Part shown: piece by piece, positions 43,434 to 52,418 of the stretch
How the letters are laid out: every line of letters starts with the position of its first letter
Numbering within the stretch: the first letter of the stretch is position 1
Assembly (NCBI RefSeq): GCF_004028275.1
Contig: NZ_CP035033.1
Coordinates: forward strand, 558,001 to 622,000
Length of the DNA: 64,000 nucleotides
Origin: Hydrogenovibrio thermophilus
GTDB taxonomy: Bacteria; Pseudomonadota; Gammaproteobacteria; Thiomicrospirales; Thiomicrospiraceae
Direction of reading: 5' to 3'
Notes under the pieces: model-generated
What the model was told of the DNA's origin: nothing
Seen by the model: the letters and a program-made list of their open reading frames with translations, nothing else
Database searches by the model: none
Program-made: the position numbers and the translations under genes

Positions 43434-43964
43434 ATGGACGCTCAACAATTTTTAACCGCCGTGTCGGCGTTGTCGGATGACGATTTTCAGAAAGTTCTTA
43501 ATGGCTCGACTTTAGTCGTCGTTCAGGATCGGGGGTTGCGTCTTGGTAAAACCGACGATGCCTTCGTGATTTATGAATTGGGTGAAGATCCGTTCGATAC
43601 GGTAGCGTCGCTGAAACAATACCTGATCGATAACGTCGAAGATTTGTTGCGGGATTATTATCAGTTCAACCCGATTAGCAAAGAGTTCTTTCAGGCACGC
43701 TTGCGCGAGTTGATGCTAGAGCATGGCGAAGCGGCATTCGCGGCACAGCCGAATAACTTGCCGGAAAAAGCCGTGTTTGTCGAACAGGGCGAACTGGTAT
43801 GTGAAGGGCAAGAAAGTCCACGCTTCAAATACGGTTTGTATTTACGATTGGATGAAGCCATGCCGGCAATGGCCGTGAGCAACAAAGTTAAAAACTGGTT
43901 GCAATCCGGCTCCGCTTACGGCGACTACATCAGTGTCAATGTGTGCCGTTTCAGCGCATTTTAA
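43434..43964 (+). CDS. Unknown protein at the end of the cbbLS-cbbQ-cbbO module
   Basis: A 176-residue soluble acidic protein, 19 bp after cbbO with a good AAAAGG site, so very likely part of the same unit. I recognise no domain. It begins with a helical 'FLTAVSALSDDDFQKVLNG', has a central 'LRDYYQFNPISKEFFQARLR' helix and ends in a beta-like 'YISVNVCRFSAF'. It is not obviously related to the 143-residue gene after the other cbbO. A supporting role in RuBisCO activation or assembly is inferred from context only. Confidence 0.65.
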   Translation: MDAQQFLTAVSALSDDDFQKVLNGSTLVVVQDRGLRLGKTDDAFVIYELGEDPFDTVASLKQYLIDNVEDLLRDYYQFNPISKEFFQARLRELMLEHGEAAFAAQPNNLPEKAVFVEQGELVCEGQESPRFKYGLYLRLDEAMPAMAVSNKVKNWLQSGSAYGDYISVNVCRFSAF

Positions 43965-43970
43965 GTTTCG

Positions 43971-44264
43971 TTAATCCACATCCTGGTCGGCGTCATCTTC
44001 GATGCCGTCCAATTTCTTCACTTTTTTGAAGGCCTTTTTGACCGCTTTTTCGATGCGGGCTTGAATTTCCAAGTGTTCCTGTCCGGACATGTAAAACGAC
44101 ATATCGATATCGTGACGAATGTAACGGGGAGCGATACGGTTCAGGGCAATGCAGGCCATATCAGCCAGCTGGTTATCCGTCAGGCCGGAATTACGGTAGT
44201 TTTCCTGAATAAAGTTGAACACCGGTCTTTCGTAGTAGTTATGAACGGTTTCTAAAGCAGACAT
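43971..44264 (-). CDS. ComFB-family protein, possible c-di-GMP-binding regulator
   Basis: A 97-residue protein of the late competence development ComFB family: 'VHNYYERPVFNFIQENY', 'LADMACIALNRIAPRYIRHD' and 'IDMSFYMSGQEHLE' match the family's conserved order. ComFB-domain proteins in cyanobacteria have been reported to bind c-di-GMP, and two diguanylate cyclases occur in this window. The start at 44264 has the best spacing to AAGGAG; a GTG at 44270 is only just upstream. It converges on the cbb module (6-bp gap) and is separated from purD by a terminator. Confidence 0.8.
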   Translation of the reverse strand: MSALETVHNYYERPVFNFIQENYRNSGLTDNQLADMACIALNRIAPRYIRHDIDMSFYMSGQEHLEIQARIEKAVKKAFKKVKKLDGIEDDADQDVD

Positions 44265-44342
44265 CATCACTCTCCTTCATGAGCGGATCTTAAAGCGGAA
44301 CTTTGCCGCCATCGGCTTTAACTATACCGAAATTCCAGGCAT

Positions 44343-44368
44343 AAAAAAAGCACTCCGCAGAGTGCTTT
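44343..44368 (-). terminator. Terminator downstream of purD
   Basis: The stem AAAGCACTC/GAGTGCTTT with a four-base loop is followed by a T tract on the minus strand, 30 bp after the purD stop. Confidence 0.88.
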
Positions 44369-44397
44369 CCCATCACCTCAATTCGCAAAGGAGTCTA

Positions 44398-45690
44398 TCA
44401 GCTAATCGCTTCGCGTTTGATGGCACGGTGACCGATGTCGGTACGATGGTATTCGTCCTGCCATTTGATTTTGGTCACGGCTTCATAGGCTTTTTGCTGC
44501 GCTTCGGTAACGTTTTCACCCAATGCGGTGACGCAAAGCACGCGTCCACCGGAGGTGATCACTTCGCCTTGGTCGTTGGTGGCTGTGCCGGCATGGAACA
44601 CTTTGGTGTCAACGCCGTTGGCATCGTCGATGCCTTTGATGACGTCGCCTTTACGGTAGCTGTCCGGGTAGCCTCCGGCCGCTAACACCACACCCAAAGC
44701 GGCACGCGAATCCCATTTAGCGGATACGGTATCCAGCTTTTTATCCAAGGCCGCCAGGCACAGTTCTTCCAAGTTCGATTGCAAACGCATCATAATCGGT
44801 TGGGTTTCCGGATCGCCGAAACGGCAGTTGAATTCCAGGACTTTCGGAGTACCGTCGGCGGTGACCATCACGCCGGCATATAGGAAACCGGTGTAAGGCA
44901 AACCGTCTTTCGCCATGCCTTCGATGGTCGGACGGATGACGTCGGCCATAATGCGGTCATGGATTTTACGGGTCACGACTGGTGCCGGCGTGTAAGCGCC
45001 CATGCCACCGGTGTTCGGACCGGTGTCGCCATTGTCGCGCGCCTTGTGATCCTGAGAGGTCGCCATCGGCAGGATGTGTTCGCCGTCGGCCATGACGATG
45101 AAGCTGGCTTCTTCGCCTTCCAGGAATTCTTCGATGACTACGCGGGCACCGGCGTCGCCGAATTTATTGCCGGCCAGCATGTCTTCGACCGCCGCGATTG
45201 CTTCGGCTTCGGTGTCGGCCAAGATGACGCCTTTACCGGCCGCCAAGCCATCGGCTTTCACCACAATCGGTGCGCCCATTTTTTCAATGTAGGCGACCGC
45301 GGGCGGGATTTCGGTAAAGACTTCATAAGCCGCGGTCGGAATTTGATGCTTGGCCAGGAAATCTTTGGAGAAGGCTTTGGAACCTTCCAACTGCGCGGCA
45401 CCTTTGGAGGGACCAAAACACTTCAAACCGGCGGCTTCAAAGGCATCGACCACGCCAAGCACCAGCGGGACTTCCGGGCCGACGATGGTCAGTTCGACTT
45501 GGTTATTTTGAGCAAAATCGACCAGGCCTGGTAAATCTTCCACTGCAATCGCAACGTTTTTCAGTTTCGGTTCCAGAGCGGTTCCGGCATTGCCCGGCGC
45601 GACGAAGACGGTTTCGACGTTTTCCGACTGAGCCGTTTTCCATGCCAAAGCATGTTCACGACCGCCGCTTCCAATCACTAATACATTCAT
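44398..45690 (-). CDS. purD: PurD, phosphoribosylamine-glycine ligase
   Basis: A 430-residue ATP-grasp enzyme making glycinamide ribonucleotide in purine synthesis. It begins 'MNVLVIGSGGREHALAWK' and has the ATP-grasp stretches 'PIVVKADGLAAGKGVI' and 'VVIEEFLEGEEASFIVM', then 'RDNGDTGPNTGGMGAYTPAP'. The start at 45690 gives this standard N-terminus; an upstream in-frame ATG adds nine residues. It follows purH on the same strand after a 216-bp spacer with a long hairpin. A CAGGCCTG motif encodes LPGLVD near residue 56. Confidence 0.97.
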   Translation of the reverse strand: MNVLVIGSGGREHALAWKTAQSENVETVFVAPGNAGTALEPKLKNVAIAVEDLPGLVDFAQNNQVELTIVGPEVPLVLGVVDAFEAAGLKCFGPSKGAAQLEGSKAFSKDFLAKHQIPTAAYEVFTEIPPAVAYIEKMGAPIVVKADGLAAGKGVILADTEAEAIAAVEDMLAGNKFGDAGARVVIEEFLEGEEASFIVMADGEHILPMATSQDHKARDNGDTGPNTGGMGAYTPAPVVTRKIHDRIMADVIRPTIEGMAKDGLPYTGFLYAGVMVTADGTPKVLEFNCRFGDPETQPIMMRLQSNLEELCLAALDKKLDTVSAKWDSRAALGVVLAAGGYPDSYRKGDVIKGIDDANGVDTKVFHAGTATNDQGEVITSGGRVLCVTALGENVTEAQQKAYEAVTKIKWQDEYHRTDIGHRAIKREAIS

Positions 45691-45780
45691 TTGTCTTGTT
45701 TCTCTTTGTTTAACCACGAAGACATAAAGTCACGAAGTTTTTGATTAACCCTAAAGGAAAATTAAGTTTAGTCTGTAAGA

Positions 45781-45898
45781 GTAATGAGCGCTTTGCTCAA
45801 GTTTAAGGCGGGAAAATGACCCGAAGCGCAGCCTACATAAAGTAGGTGAGCATCGGAAGCATTTTCTCAACGCCGAAATTGAGCAAATAAGCCATTAC
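45781..45898. repeat. Long imperfect-hairpin element between purH and purD
   Basis: The ends GTAATG...GCTCAA and TTGAGC...CATTAC form a 118-bp imperfect inverted repeat with a central GCCTAC/GTAGG tip. The core 'CGAAGCGCAGC' is shared with the element at 32588. It almost touches the purH stop and could modulate read-through to purD. The rest of the spacer has a short direct repeat of CACGAAG at 45714-45737. Confidence 0.6.
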
Positions 45899-45906
45899 GG
45901 TTTACA

Positions 45907-47469
45907 TCAATGTTTAAAGTGGCGCATACCGGTGAACACCATCGCGATGCCGTGTTCGTCCGCCGCATCTATGACTTCCTGGTCGCGCATGGAACCGCCC
46001 GGGTGAATCACCGCAGTGATGCCGGCTTCGGCGGCCGCGTCGATGCCATCGCGGAACGGGAAGAACGCATCGGAAGCCATGACGGAGCCCGGGACTTCCA
46101 GTCCTTCATCGGCGGCTTTGATGCCGGCGATTTTAGCGGAGTAAACACGGCTCATTTGACCGGCGCCCACCCCAATGGTCATGCCGTCTTTCACATAGAC
46201 GATGGCATTGGATTTCACGTATTTCGCGACTTTCCAGGCGAACTGCAAATCGGCCATTTCTTTTTCAGTCGGCGCGCGTTTGGTGACGACTTTCAAATCG
46301 CTTTCGGCGACCGTGCCCAAATCGCGGTCTTGTACCAGCAAGCCGCCGGTGACGCGTTTGTAGTCATAAGCCGGTTGCTGTTCGCCCAATTCGCCACACA
46401 CCAGTAGGCGAACGTTTTGCTTGCTGGAAACAGCTTGTCTGGCTTCGTCGGACACGCTTGGCGCGATAATGACTTCCACGAATTGACGGTCGATAATCGC
46501 CTGGGCCGTTTCGGCGTCCAACTCGCGGTTAAAGGCGATGATGCCGCCGAAAGCGGACGTCGGGTCGGTTTTGTAAGCGCGGTCATAGGCTTCGAACACG
46601 CTGTTACCGATGGAAACGCCACATGGATTGGCGTGTTTCACGATGACGCAAGCGGTGTCGTCGAAGGTTTTGACCAGTTCCAATGCGGCGTCGGTATCGG
46701 CGATGTTGTTGAAAGACAGTGCCTTACCTTGCAACTGTTCGGCTGTGGAAACCGACGCTTCGCTGGCGTTGCGCTCGGTGTAGAACGCCGCCGATTGGTG
46801 CGGGTTTTCGCCGTAGCGCATGGATTGTTTTTTCACATACTGGGTGTTGTAAGTACGTGGGAAGGTATCGGCTTCGTCCTCACTGAACATTTTGCCGAAG
46901 TAGTTTGAGATGGCACCGTCGTAGCGCGCGGTTTGCTCGAAGGTTTTGATGGCCAAATCGAAACGGGTGGCGTGCGCCAGCTGACCGTTGTTGGCTTGCA
47001 TTTCCGACAAGATGCGGTCGTAGTCGGCCGGGTCGGTGACGACGGCGACGTCTTTGTGGTTCTTCGCGGCGGAACGCAACATGGTCGGGCCGCCGATGTC
47101 GATGTTCTCAATGGCGTCTTCCAGACTGCAATCCGGCTTGGCCACGGTGGCTTCAAACGGATAGAGATTCACCACCACCATATCGATCGGGTCGATACCG
47201 TGTTCAGCCATCACCGCGTCGTCGGTGCCGCGACGCCCCAATAGCCCGCCATGGATTTTCGGGTGTAGGGTTTTGACGCGGCCGTCCATCATTTCCGGAA
47301 AACCGGTGTATTGAGAGACTTCCGTCACCGGTAAACCGGCTTCGGACAGCGCCTTATAGGTTCCACCGGTGGACAGGATGGCGACGTTCATGTCGGTGAG
47401 GGCTTTGGCAAACTCAAGAATGCCGGTTTTGTCTGAAACGCTAATGAGGGCGCGACGAACAGGTTTCAT
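45907..47469 (-). CDS. purH: PurH, bifunctional AICAR transformylase/IMP cyclohydrolase
   Basis: A 520-residue enzyme for the last two steps of IMP synthesis. The N-terminal MGS-like cyclohydrolase domain has '[18 protein letters not shown]', '[10 protein letters not shown]' and '[15 protein letters not shown]'. The C-terminal transformylase domain has '[14 protein letters not shown]', '[12 protein letters not shown]' and the final '[24 protein letters not shown]'. It lies between fis and purD, the standard gammaproteobacterial order. Confidence 0.97.
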   Translation of the reverse strand: MKPVRRALISVSDKTGILEFAKALTDMNVAILSTGGTYKALSEAGLPVTEVSQYTGFPEMMDGRVKTLHPKIHGGLLGRRGTDDAVMAEHGIDPIDMVVVNLYPFEATVAKPDCSLEDAIENIDIGGPTMLRSAAKNHKDVAVVTDPADYDRILSEMQANNGQLAHATRFDLAIKTFEQTARYDGAISNYFGKMFSEDEADTFPRTYNTQYVKKQSMRYGENPHQSAAFYTERNASEASVSTAEQLQGKALSFNNIADTDAALELVKTFDDTACVIVKHANPCGVSIGNSVFEAYDRAYKTDPTSAFGGIIAFNRELDAETAQAIIDRQFVEVIIAPSVSDEARQAVSSKQNVRLLVCGELGEQQPAYDYKRVTGGLLVQDRDLGTVAESDLKVVTKRAPTEKEMADLQFAWKVAKYVKSNAIVYVKDGMTIGVGAGQMSRVYSAKIAGIKAADEGLEVPGSVMASDAFFPFRDGIDAAAEAGITAVIHPGGSMRDQEVIDAADEHGIAMVFTGMRHFKH

Positions 47470-47547
47470 AAAATGGAAATCTCCAGAAAGTTAGTTTTAA
47501 ATGTTTTTAATGGTTGTTTTGCCCAGGCCTGGTGCTTTTGGCTTTTG

Positions 47548-47811
47548 TCAGGCCTGGGTGATTTTGTATTGTTGTATTTTTTTTCTCAGGGTATTGCGGT
47601 TGATGCCCAAAATTTCCGCCGAGCGGGTCTGGTTGAACTCGGTCTTATGGAGGACAAATTCGATCATCGGGCGCTCGACTTGGCTGATGACCATTTGATA
47701 GACATCACTCGGCACTTCGTCCTGTAATGTCTCGAAGTAGTTCGTCAACGTATTGGTGACGTGGGTGCAAAGAGCATGGTCCGCAGGTGTTTGTGTTTTT
47801 TTTGATGTCAT
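47548..47811 (-). CDS. fis: Fis, nucleoid-associated DNA-binding protein
   Basis: An 87-residue DNA-bending protein that regulates rRNA, growth-phase and recombination functions. The C-terminal helix-turn-helix 'NQTRSAEILGINRNTLRKKI' is nearly invariant in the family, and 'PMIEFVLHKT' forms the dimer helix. It is coupled to dusB as in many gammaproteobacteria. The last codons CAG GCC TGA are themselves a CAGGCCTG motif, so the palindrome provides the stop codon. A second copy follows at 47524. Confidence 0.95.
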   Translation of the reverse strand: MTSKKTQTPADHALCTHVTNTLTNYFETLQDEVPSDVYQMVISQVERPMIEFVLHKTEFNQTRSAEILGINRNTLRKKIQQYKITQA

Positions 47812-47830
47812 GTGCTTATGTCAGCTTAGG

Positions 47831-48796
47831 TCATAGAGTATCAAAATAACGATTGATTAAGTCGAGTTGCGCTTGGGTGTTTTCAAACCGGTTAAATTCT
47901 TTTCGCAGTGCCGTACCCGCCGGCAGGGACTGACTGTACCAGCCCAAATGCTTGCGGGCGATTTTGTAACCCAGCGCGGCTCCGTACAATGTTTCCAGTT
48001 CGGAAAGGTGCCGAATCATCACCTCATGGAATTCGTTCATGGTGGGCGGTGCCAGCAAGGTGCCGTGGGTGAGAAAATGACGTATCTCCCTGAAAATCCA
48101 AGGATAACCCTGAGCGCCTCGACCCACCATGAGGCCATTTGAGCCTGTGTATTTTAATACAAATTGCGCGTCTTTTGGGTGACAAATATCGCCGTTGGCA
48201 ATCACGGGCAGCGCAACCTGTTGTTTGACGGCTTTAATGGTGTCGTATTCGGCTTGCCCTTGAAATTTGTCTGCCCAGGTGCGGCCATGGATAGTGACGG
48301 CTTTCAAGCCATAGTGTTCGGCCATCTGTGCGATGTCCACCGCATTGATGTTGTCGGTGTTGACGCCGGTGCGGATTTTGACCGTGACGGGAATGTCGAG
48401 TGCCGCCGTCATGGCTTGGAAAATCGCTTCAACCCGGTCCGGTTGACCTAACAGGGCGGAACCGGCGGCCACGTCGCACACTTTTTTGGCGGGGCAGCCC
48501 ATATTCAAATCAATGACGTCGGCGCCTTGGGATTGTTGCCATAAGGCGGCTTCCACCAGTTCCTCCGGTTCGGTGCCGAGCAGTTGAACGATGCGCGGTG
48601 CCTGTTCCGTTTGGTCGGCATGGCGAGTGGACGACTTGGCGGATTGCCAGAGTTGTTTTTTGGACGCGACCATTTCCGACACCGCATAGTCCGCGCCGTT
48701 TTCGCGGCAAATGTCGCGAAACACCCGATCGGTGACACCGGCCATCGGTGCCAAGGCCAGGCTGGGAAGGGTTGGGTGTTCAAAGGGGAGCGTCAT
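47831..48796 (-). CDS. dusB: DusB, tRNA-dihydrouridine synthase B
   Basis: A 321-residue FMN enzyme reducing uridine to dihydrouridine in tRNA. It begins 'LALAPMAGVTDRVFRDICRE' and carries the catalytic 'DLNMGCPAKKVCDVAAGSAL', 'VTVKIRTGV', 'VTIHGRTWADKFQG' and 'VIANGDICHPKDA'. The place directly upstream of fis is the classic dusB-fis arrangement. It is 33 bp downstream of prmA. Confidence 0.96.
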   Translation of the reverse strand: MTLPFEHPTLPSLALAPMAGVTDRVFRDICRENGADYAVSEMVASKKQLWQSAKSSTRHADQTEQAPRIVQLLGTEPEELVEAALWQQSQGADVIDLNMGCPAKKVCDVAAGSALLGQPDRVEAIFQAMTAALDIPVTVKIRTGVNTDNINAVDIAQMAEHYGLKAVTIHGRTWADKFQGQAEYDTIKAVKQQVALPVIANGDICHPKDAQFVLKYTGSNGLMVGRGAQGYPWIFREIRHFLTHGTLLAPPTMNEFHEVMIRHLSELETLYGAALGYKIARKHLGWYSQSLPAGTALRKEFNRFENTQAQLDLINRYFDTL

Positions 48797-48829
48797 TGGA
48801 TTAAGCCGTTTGAGTCAAACCGTTCGGGA

Positions 48830-49708
48830 TTAAGCGTTCTTTTGGAAACACAGCAGGGACCAGTCGTCTAGGTCTTGCTGTTCCAGTAGGGCAAAGCCCT
48901 GCTGGTCATAGAAGGCGATGAGTTCCGGCGCTTGGTTGGTCAACAGGCCTGAAAGCACCAAGGTGCCTTCCGGTTTCAGTAAACGGATGAATTCTGGCGC
49001 CAGTTCTTTGAGTGGGCCGGCGAGAATGTTGGCCACCAGTAAATCCACCGGGGCGGCTTGGAAGTCCTTGACCAGTTTAAAGTCGATGTCGGCCTGGTTG
49101 CGTTCGGCATTTTGTTCGCTGGCGATAATGGCTTGCGGGTCGATGTCGGTGCCGCGGACGTCAGCCGCGCCCAACTTTTGCGCCGCCAAGGCCAGAACGC
49201 CGGAACCGCAACCGTAGTCGATGACGTTCAGGCCGGTCGGTGCGTGTTGGTCCAGCCAGGTTAAACACAAAGAGGTGGTTGGGTGAGTGCCGGTGCCGAA
49301 TGCCATGCCGGGGTCCAGCATCAGGTTGACGGCATCCGGCTCCGGTGGTGTGTGCCAGCTCGGTACAATCCACAATCGTTGGCCGAACCGCATCGGTTCG
49401 AACTGGTCCATCCAGGCGCGCACCCAATCTTTGTCTTCCAGCGCTTCAACTTTGTATTGCGTGGCGGCGATGCCGGGTAGAAGATTTTCCAGGCTGGACA
49501 CAATGGCTTGTGTATCGGTTTCGGCATCGAATAACCCCACCACGCGGGTGTGTTGCCAAATCGGCGTGGTGCCGAGTTCCGGTTCAAAAATGGGTTGGTC
49601 CTTGGCGTCTTCAAAGGTGACGGAACAGGCGCCGACTTCCATAAAGGCATCGGAAAGCGGTTCCGCAAGAGCTTCTTCGACAGTGGCATTGATTTGAATC
49701 CAGGCCAT
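48830..49708 (-). CDS. prmA: PrmA, ribosomal protein L11 methyltransferase
   Basis: A 292-residue SAM-dependent enzyme that trimethylates ribosomal protein L11. The N-terminal substrate domain starts 'MAWIQINATVEEALAEPLSD'. The methyltransferase core has 'PGMAFGTGTHPTTSLCL', the SAM loop 'VIDYGCGSGVLALAA', and 'DLLVANILAGPLKEL' (NPP-like position NIL). It is followed by dusB and preceded by accC with a terminator between. CAGGCCTG overlaps codons for LSGLLTN. Confidence 0.95.
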   Translation of the reverse strand: MAWIQINATVEEALAEPLSDAFMEVGACSVTFEDAKDQPIFEPELGTTPIWQHTRVVGLFDAETDTQAIVSSLENLLPGIAATQYKVEALEDKDWVRAWMDQFEPMRFGQRLWIVPSWHTPPEPDAVNLMLDPGMAFGTGTHPTTSLCLTWLDQHAPTGLNVIDYGCGSGVLALAAQKLGAADVRGTDIDPQAIIASEQNAERNQADIDFKLVKDFQAAPVDLLVANILAGPLKELAPEFIRLLKPEGTLVLSGLLTNQAPELIAFYDQQGFALLEQQDLDDWSLLCFQKNA

Positions 49709-49758
49709 GGTGGGTTCCTTTAAGCGTGTTGTGTTCGCCGTTTGGGGTTGTCATGAAA

Positions 49759-49791
49759 CAAAAAACCACGAAAGCGGTACTTTCGTGGTTT
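49759..49791 (-). terminator. Rho-independent terminator of accBC
   Basis: The perfect stem AACCACGAAAG/CTTTCGTGGTT is followed on the minus strand by six T, between accC and prmA. Confidence 0.88.
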
Positions 49792-49816
49792 GATGGACGC
49801 GCGTGTTGGAAACAGG

Positions 49817-51166
49817 TTAAACCAAGTGTTCCAAGCGGTGCTCCAGATAATGGATGTTTTGCTCGCCTTCGCAGAAGCCCAGATCGTTCATGATCTCGCG
49901 TTGCATGCGAATGTTGGTATCGATGCCTTGAATAATCAATTCATCCAATGCCGTATCCATTCGTGCAATCGCCGATTCACGGTTCGGACCGAAGCAAATC
50001 AATTTGCCGATCATGGAATCGTAGTTCGGTGGCACCGGATAGCCGGTATAGATGTGTGAATCCCAGCGAACCCCGATGCCGCCGGCCAAGTGCAGACGAT
50101 CGATTCGTCCCGGTGACGGAATGAAGTTTTTCGATGGGTTTTCGGCATTGATACGACACTCGATGGCGTGCCCCGTCAGTACCACGTCTTCCTGTTTGAT
50201 GGTAAGCGGGTTACCCATGGCGATTTCGATTTGCGCTTTGACCAAATCGATGCCGGTGACCTGTTCGGTGACCGGGTGCTCCACTTGCAGACGGGTGTTC
50301 ATTTCAATGAAATAGAACTCGCCTTTTTCATACAGGAACTCAAAGGTCCCGGCTCCGCGGTAACCGATTTCGATGCAGGCGTTGACGCAGGCCTGGCCAA
50401 TTTTGTTACGTTGTTCTTCGGTAATGCCCGGTGCCGGCGCTTCTTCCACCACTTTTTGGTGGCGACGTTGCATGGAACAATCGCGCTCGCCCAGGTGGAT
50501 GGCATTGCCTTGGCCGTCGGCCAGTACCTGGATTTCAATGTGGCGTGGCGTTTCCAGGAATTTTTCCATATAGACTTCCGGGTTGCCGAAAAAGCTGCCG
50601 GCTTCGGATTTGGTCAGTTGGATGGATTTCACCAGGTTGGATTCGGTGTGCACTACACGCATGCCGCGTCCGCCGCCGCCGCCGGAGGCCTTGATGATAA
50701 TCGGGTAGCCGATTTCTTTGGCAAGGCGCTTGTTTTCTTCATCGTTGTCGCCCAAAGGGCCGCCGGAACCGGGAACCGTCGGGACGCCGGCGGCTTTCAT
50801 GGCTTTGATGGCGGAGACTTTGTCGCCCATAATGCGGATGGTTTCCGCTTTCGGACCGATGAAAGCAAAACCGCTTTCTTCGACGCGTTCGGCAAAGTCG
50901 GCGTTTTCAGACAAAAAGCCATAACCCGGGTGGATGGCTTCCGCGTCGGTGATTTCCGCCGCGGCGATAATGGCCGGAATGTTCAAATAACTTTCAGAGG
51001 ACGGTGCCGGGCCGATGCAAACGGATTCGTCCGCCAGCAAAACGTGCTTGAGGTTGGCATCCGCCGTGGAATGAACCGCAACGGTTTTGATGCCCATTTC
51101 CTTACAGGCTCTTAATACCCGTAGGGCGATCTCTCCGCGGTTGGCAATCAGGATTTTTTCAATCAT
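49817..51166 (-). CDS. accC: AccC, biotin carboxylase of acetyl-CoA carboxylase
   Basis: A 449-residue ATP-grasp enzyme that carboxylates the biotin on AccB, the first step of fatty-acid synthesis. It begins '[20 protein letters not shown]' and has '[17 protein letters not shown]', the glycine-rich '[17 protein letters not shown]', '[19 protein letters not shown]' and '[20 protein letters not shown]'. It lies 12 bp downstream of accB, forming the usual accBC unit. A CAGGCCTG motif encodes GQACVN. Confidence 0.97.
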   Translation of the reverse strand: MIEKILIANRGEIALRVLRACKEMGIKTVAVHSTADANLKHVLLADESVCIGPAPSSESYLNIPAIIAAAEITDAEAIHPGYGFLSENADFAERVEESGFAFIGPKAETIRIMGDKVSAIKAMKAAGVPTVPGSGGPLGDNDEENKRLAKEIGYPIIIKASGGGGGRGMRVVHTESNLVKSIQLTKSEAGSFFGNPEVYMEKFLETPRHIEIQVLADGQGNAIHLGERDCSMQRRHQKVVEEAPAPGITEEQRNKIGQACVNACIEIGYRGAGTFEFLYEKGEFYFIEMNTRLQVEHPVTEQVTGIDLVKAQIEIAMGNPLTIKQEDVVLTGHAIECRINAENPSKNFIPSPGRIDRLHLAGGIGVRWDSHIYTGYPVPPNYDSMIGKLICFGPNRESAIARMDTALDELIIQGIDTNIRMQREIMNDLGFCEGEQNIHYLEHRLEHLV

Positions 51167-51178
51167 GCAACTTCCCTA

Positions 51179-51649
51179 TTATTCGATGATGAACAAGGCT
51201 TGACCGAATTCAACCGGCTCGGCGTTTTGGACCAGAATCTTTTTCACGGTTCCGGAAACGTCGGCTTCGATCGGGTTCATGATTTTCATGGCTTCAATGA
51301 TGCAAAGGGTGTCGCCGGCAGAGACTTGGTCACCCACGCTGACGAAAGCGTCGGCGTCCGGGGACGGTGAGGAATAGAAGGTGCCGACCATTGGTGAAGT
51401 CACGCTGTGACCGCTGACCTCCGCCGCAGGGGCTTCTTCGGAAGTCGATTCGGATGCCGCTGGAGCGGAAGCCGGAGCCGCCGCAGGGGCCATTGGCGCC
51501 GCTTGATAAGTGGCGGCCGGTGCGGAAACCATGACCGGTTCTTTGCTGCGGGTAATGCGGATGTTGTGCTCGCCTTCCTTGATTTCGATCTCGGCGATGT
51601 CAGATTGTTCAACAATTTCAATCAATTTGCGAATTGAACGAATATCCAT
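51179..51649 (-). CDS. accB: AccB, biotin carboxyl carrier protein
   Basis: A 156-residue carrier subunit of acetyl-CoA carboxylase. The biotinylated Lys122 lies in 'EAMKIMN', within the C-terminal biotinyl domain that also shows '[19 protein letters not shown]'. An Ala/Pro-rich linker (about residues 40-80) joins it to the N-terminal dimerisation helix '[18 protein letters not shown]'. It precedes accC, and follows aroQ by 40 bp. Confidence 0.97.
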   Translation of the reverse strand: MDIRSIRKLIEIVEQSDIAEIEIKEGEHNIRITRSKEPVMVSAPAATYQAAPMAPAAAPASAPAASESTSEEAPAAEVSGHSVTSPMVGTFYSSPSPDADAFVSVGDQVSAGDTLCIIEAMKIMNPIEADVSGTVKKILVQNAEPVEFGQALFIIE

Positions 51650-51689
51650 GTTCTCTATTCCTCTTAAGATAGTCTTTGATGTAATCGGT

Positions 51690-52124
51690 TTATTTCAATT
51701 TTTCAACAGCGGCCGCCAGAGCCAGTTGGTAGCCAATCGGACCCAGTCCGGCAATCACGCCTTCAGCTAGGTCGGAAAAGTAGGAATGGGTGCGGAAGGC
51801 TTCCCGTTTATGGATGTTGGATAAATGCACTTCGATGAACGGAATTTTTACCGTGGCGAGCGCATCCCGAATGGCCACACTGGTGTGTGTGAAAGCGGCG
51901 GGGTTGATGATGATGAAATCGATTTCGTTTAAAGCGGCTTGAATGCGTTCCACGATTTCGTGTTCGGCATTGCTTTGGAAATTGTAAAGTCGTACTTCGT
52001 AATCGTCCGCCAGGTTTTCGAGTTCTTCGATAATGTCACCGAGCGTTTGGCGGCCGTAGTGTTCCGGCTCGCGCTTACCGAGCATATTGAGATTCGGACC
52101 GTTGATTACCAGTATGTTCGCCAT
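51690..52124 (-). CDS. aroQ: AroQ, type II 3-dehydroquinate dehydratase
   Basis: A 144-residue enzyme of the shikimate pathway. It has '[20 protein letters not shown]' with the catalytic Tyr in the flexible loop, '[20 protein letters not shown]' and '[20 protein letters not shown]' with the active-site His. It is often found upstream of accB, as here. Confidence 0.96.
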   Translation of the reverse strand: MANILVINGPNLNMLGKREPEHYGRQTLGDIIEELENLADDYEVRLYNFQSNAEHEIVERIQAALNEIDFIIINPAAFTHTSVAIRDALATVKIPFIEVHLSNIHKREAFRTHSYFSDLAEGVIAGLGPIGYQLALAAAVEKLK

Positions 52125-52224
52125 GCATCTTTCCTAAGGCTGTTTCAGCCGTCTCAAACGGGGTTTGAAGATTAAATTGTTGAAAATTATACCTGAAAGT
52201 TCGGTTTGACGATATACAAAAGCA

Positions 52225-52350
52225 CAAAAAAAGACGTGAAAGTTCGTGAAATGCTGTGAAGTGGTGGTGAAGTTTAAAAATGGTAAGGTTTGGTCATGTT
52301 TTGGGTGAAATGGTGTGAGTTTTGTGGGGTTTTACCGGATGGTACTTAGT
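52225..52350 (-). terminator. C-rich, G-poor region, possible Rho-dependent terminator after dsbD
   Basis: Over about 110 bases the minus strand has very few G and many C in YC dinucleotides, the base bias of a Rho-utilisation site. It lies just downstream of dsbD and upstream of aroQ on the same strand. No coding frame is seen. Confidence 0.35.
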
Positions 52351-52354
52351 GTTG

Positions 52355-52378
52355 AAACCGGCCAGGCCAGGCCGGTTT
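52355..52378. repeat. Hairpin with a variant CCAGGCCAGG core
   Basis: The stem AAACCGGCC/GGCCGGTTT closes on AGGCCA. It resembles the CAGGCCTG terminators but with one base change in the palindrome. It lies 40 bp after dsbD. Confidence 0.55.
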
Positions 52379-52418
52379 TGAAGCTTAAGCAGTGTGATTT
52401 CACTGACTAAGAGTTAGG

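Noticed and set aside
37766-43964. Carboxysome operon downstream of cbbLS
   Set aside because: No shell or CsoS2/CsoSCA-type genes follow; cbbQ and cbbO occur instead, so this is the non-carboxysomal form I module.
45711-45742. CACGAAG direct repeat before purD as a CRISPR-like array
   Set aside because: Only two imperfect copies a few bases apart, with no regular spacers.
50168-51115. 315-codon open frame opposite accC
   Set aside because: Antisense shadow of a conserved gene; low-complexity, F/D/G-rich composition and no ribosome site.
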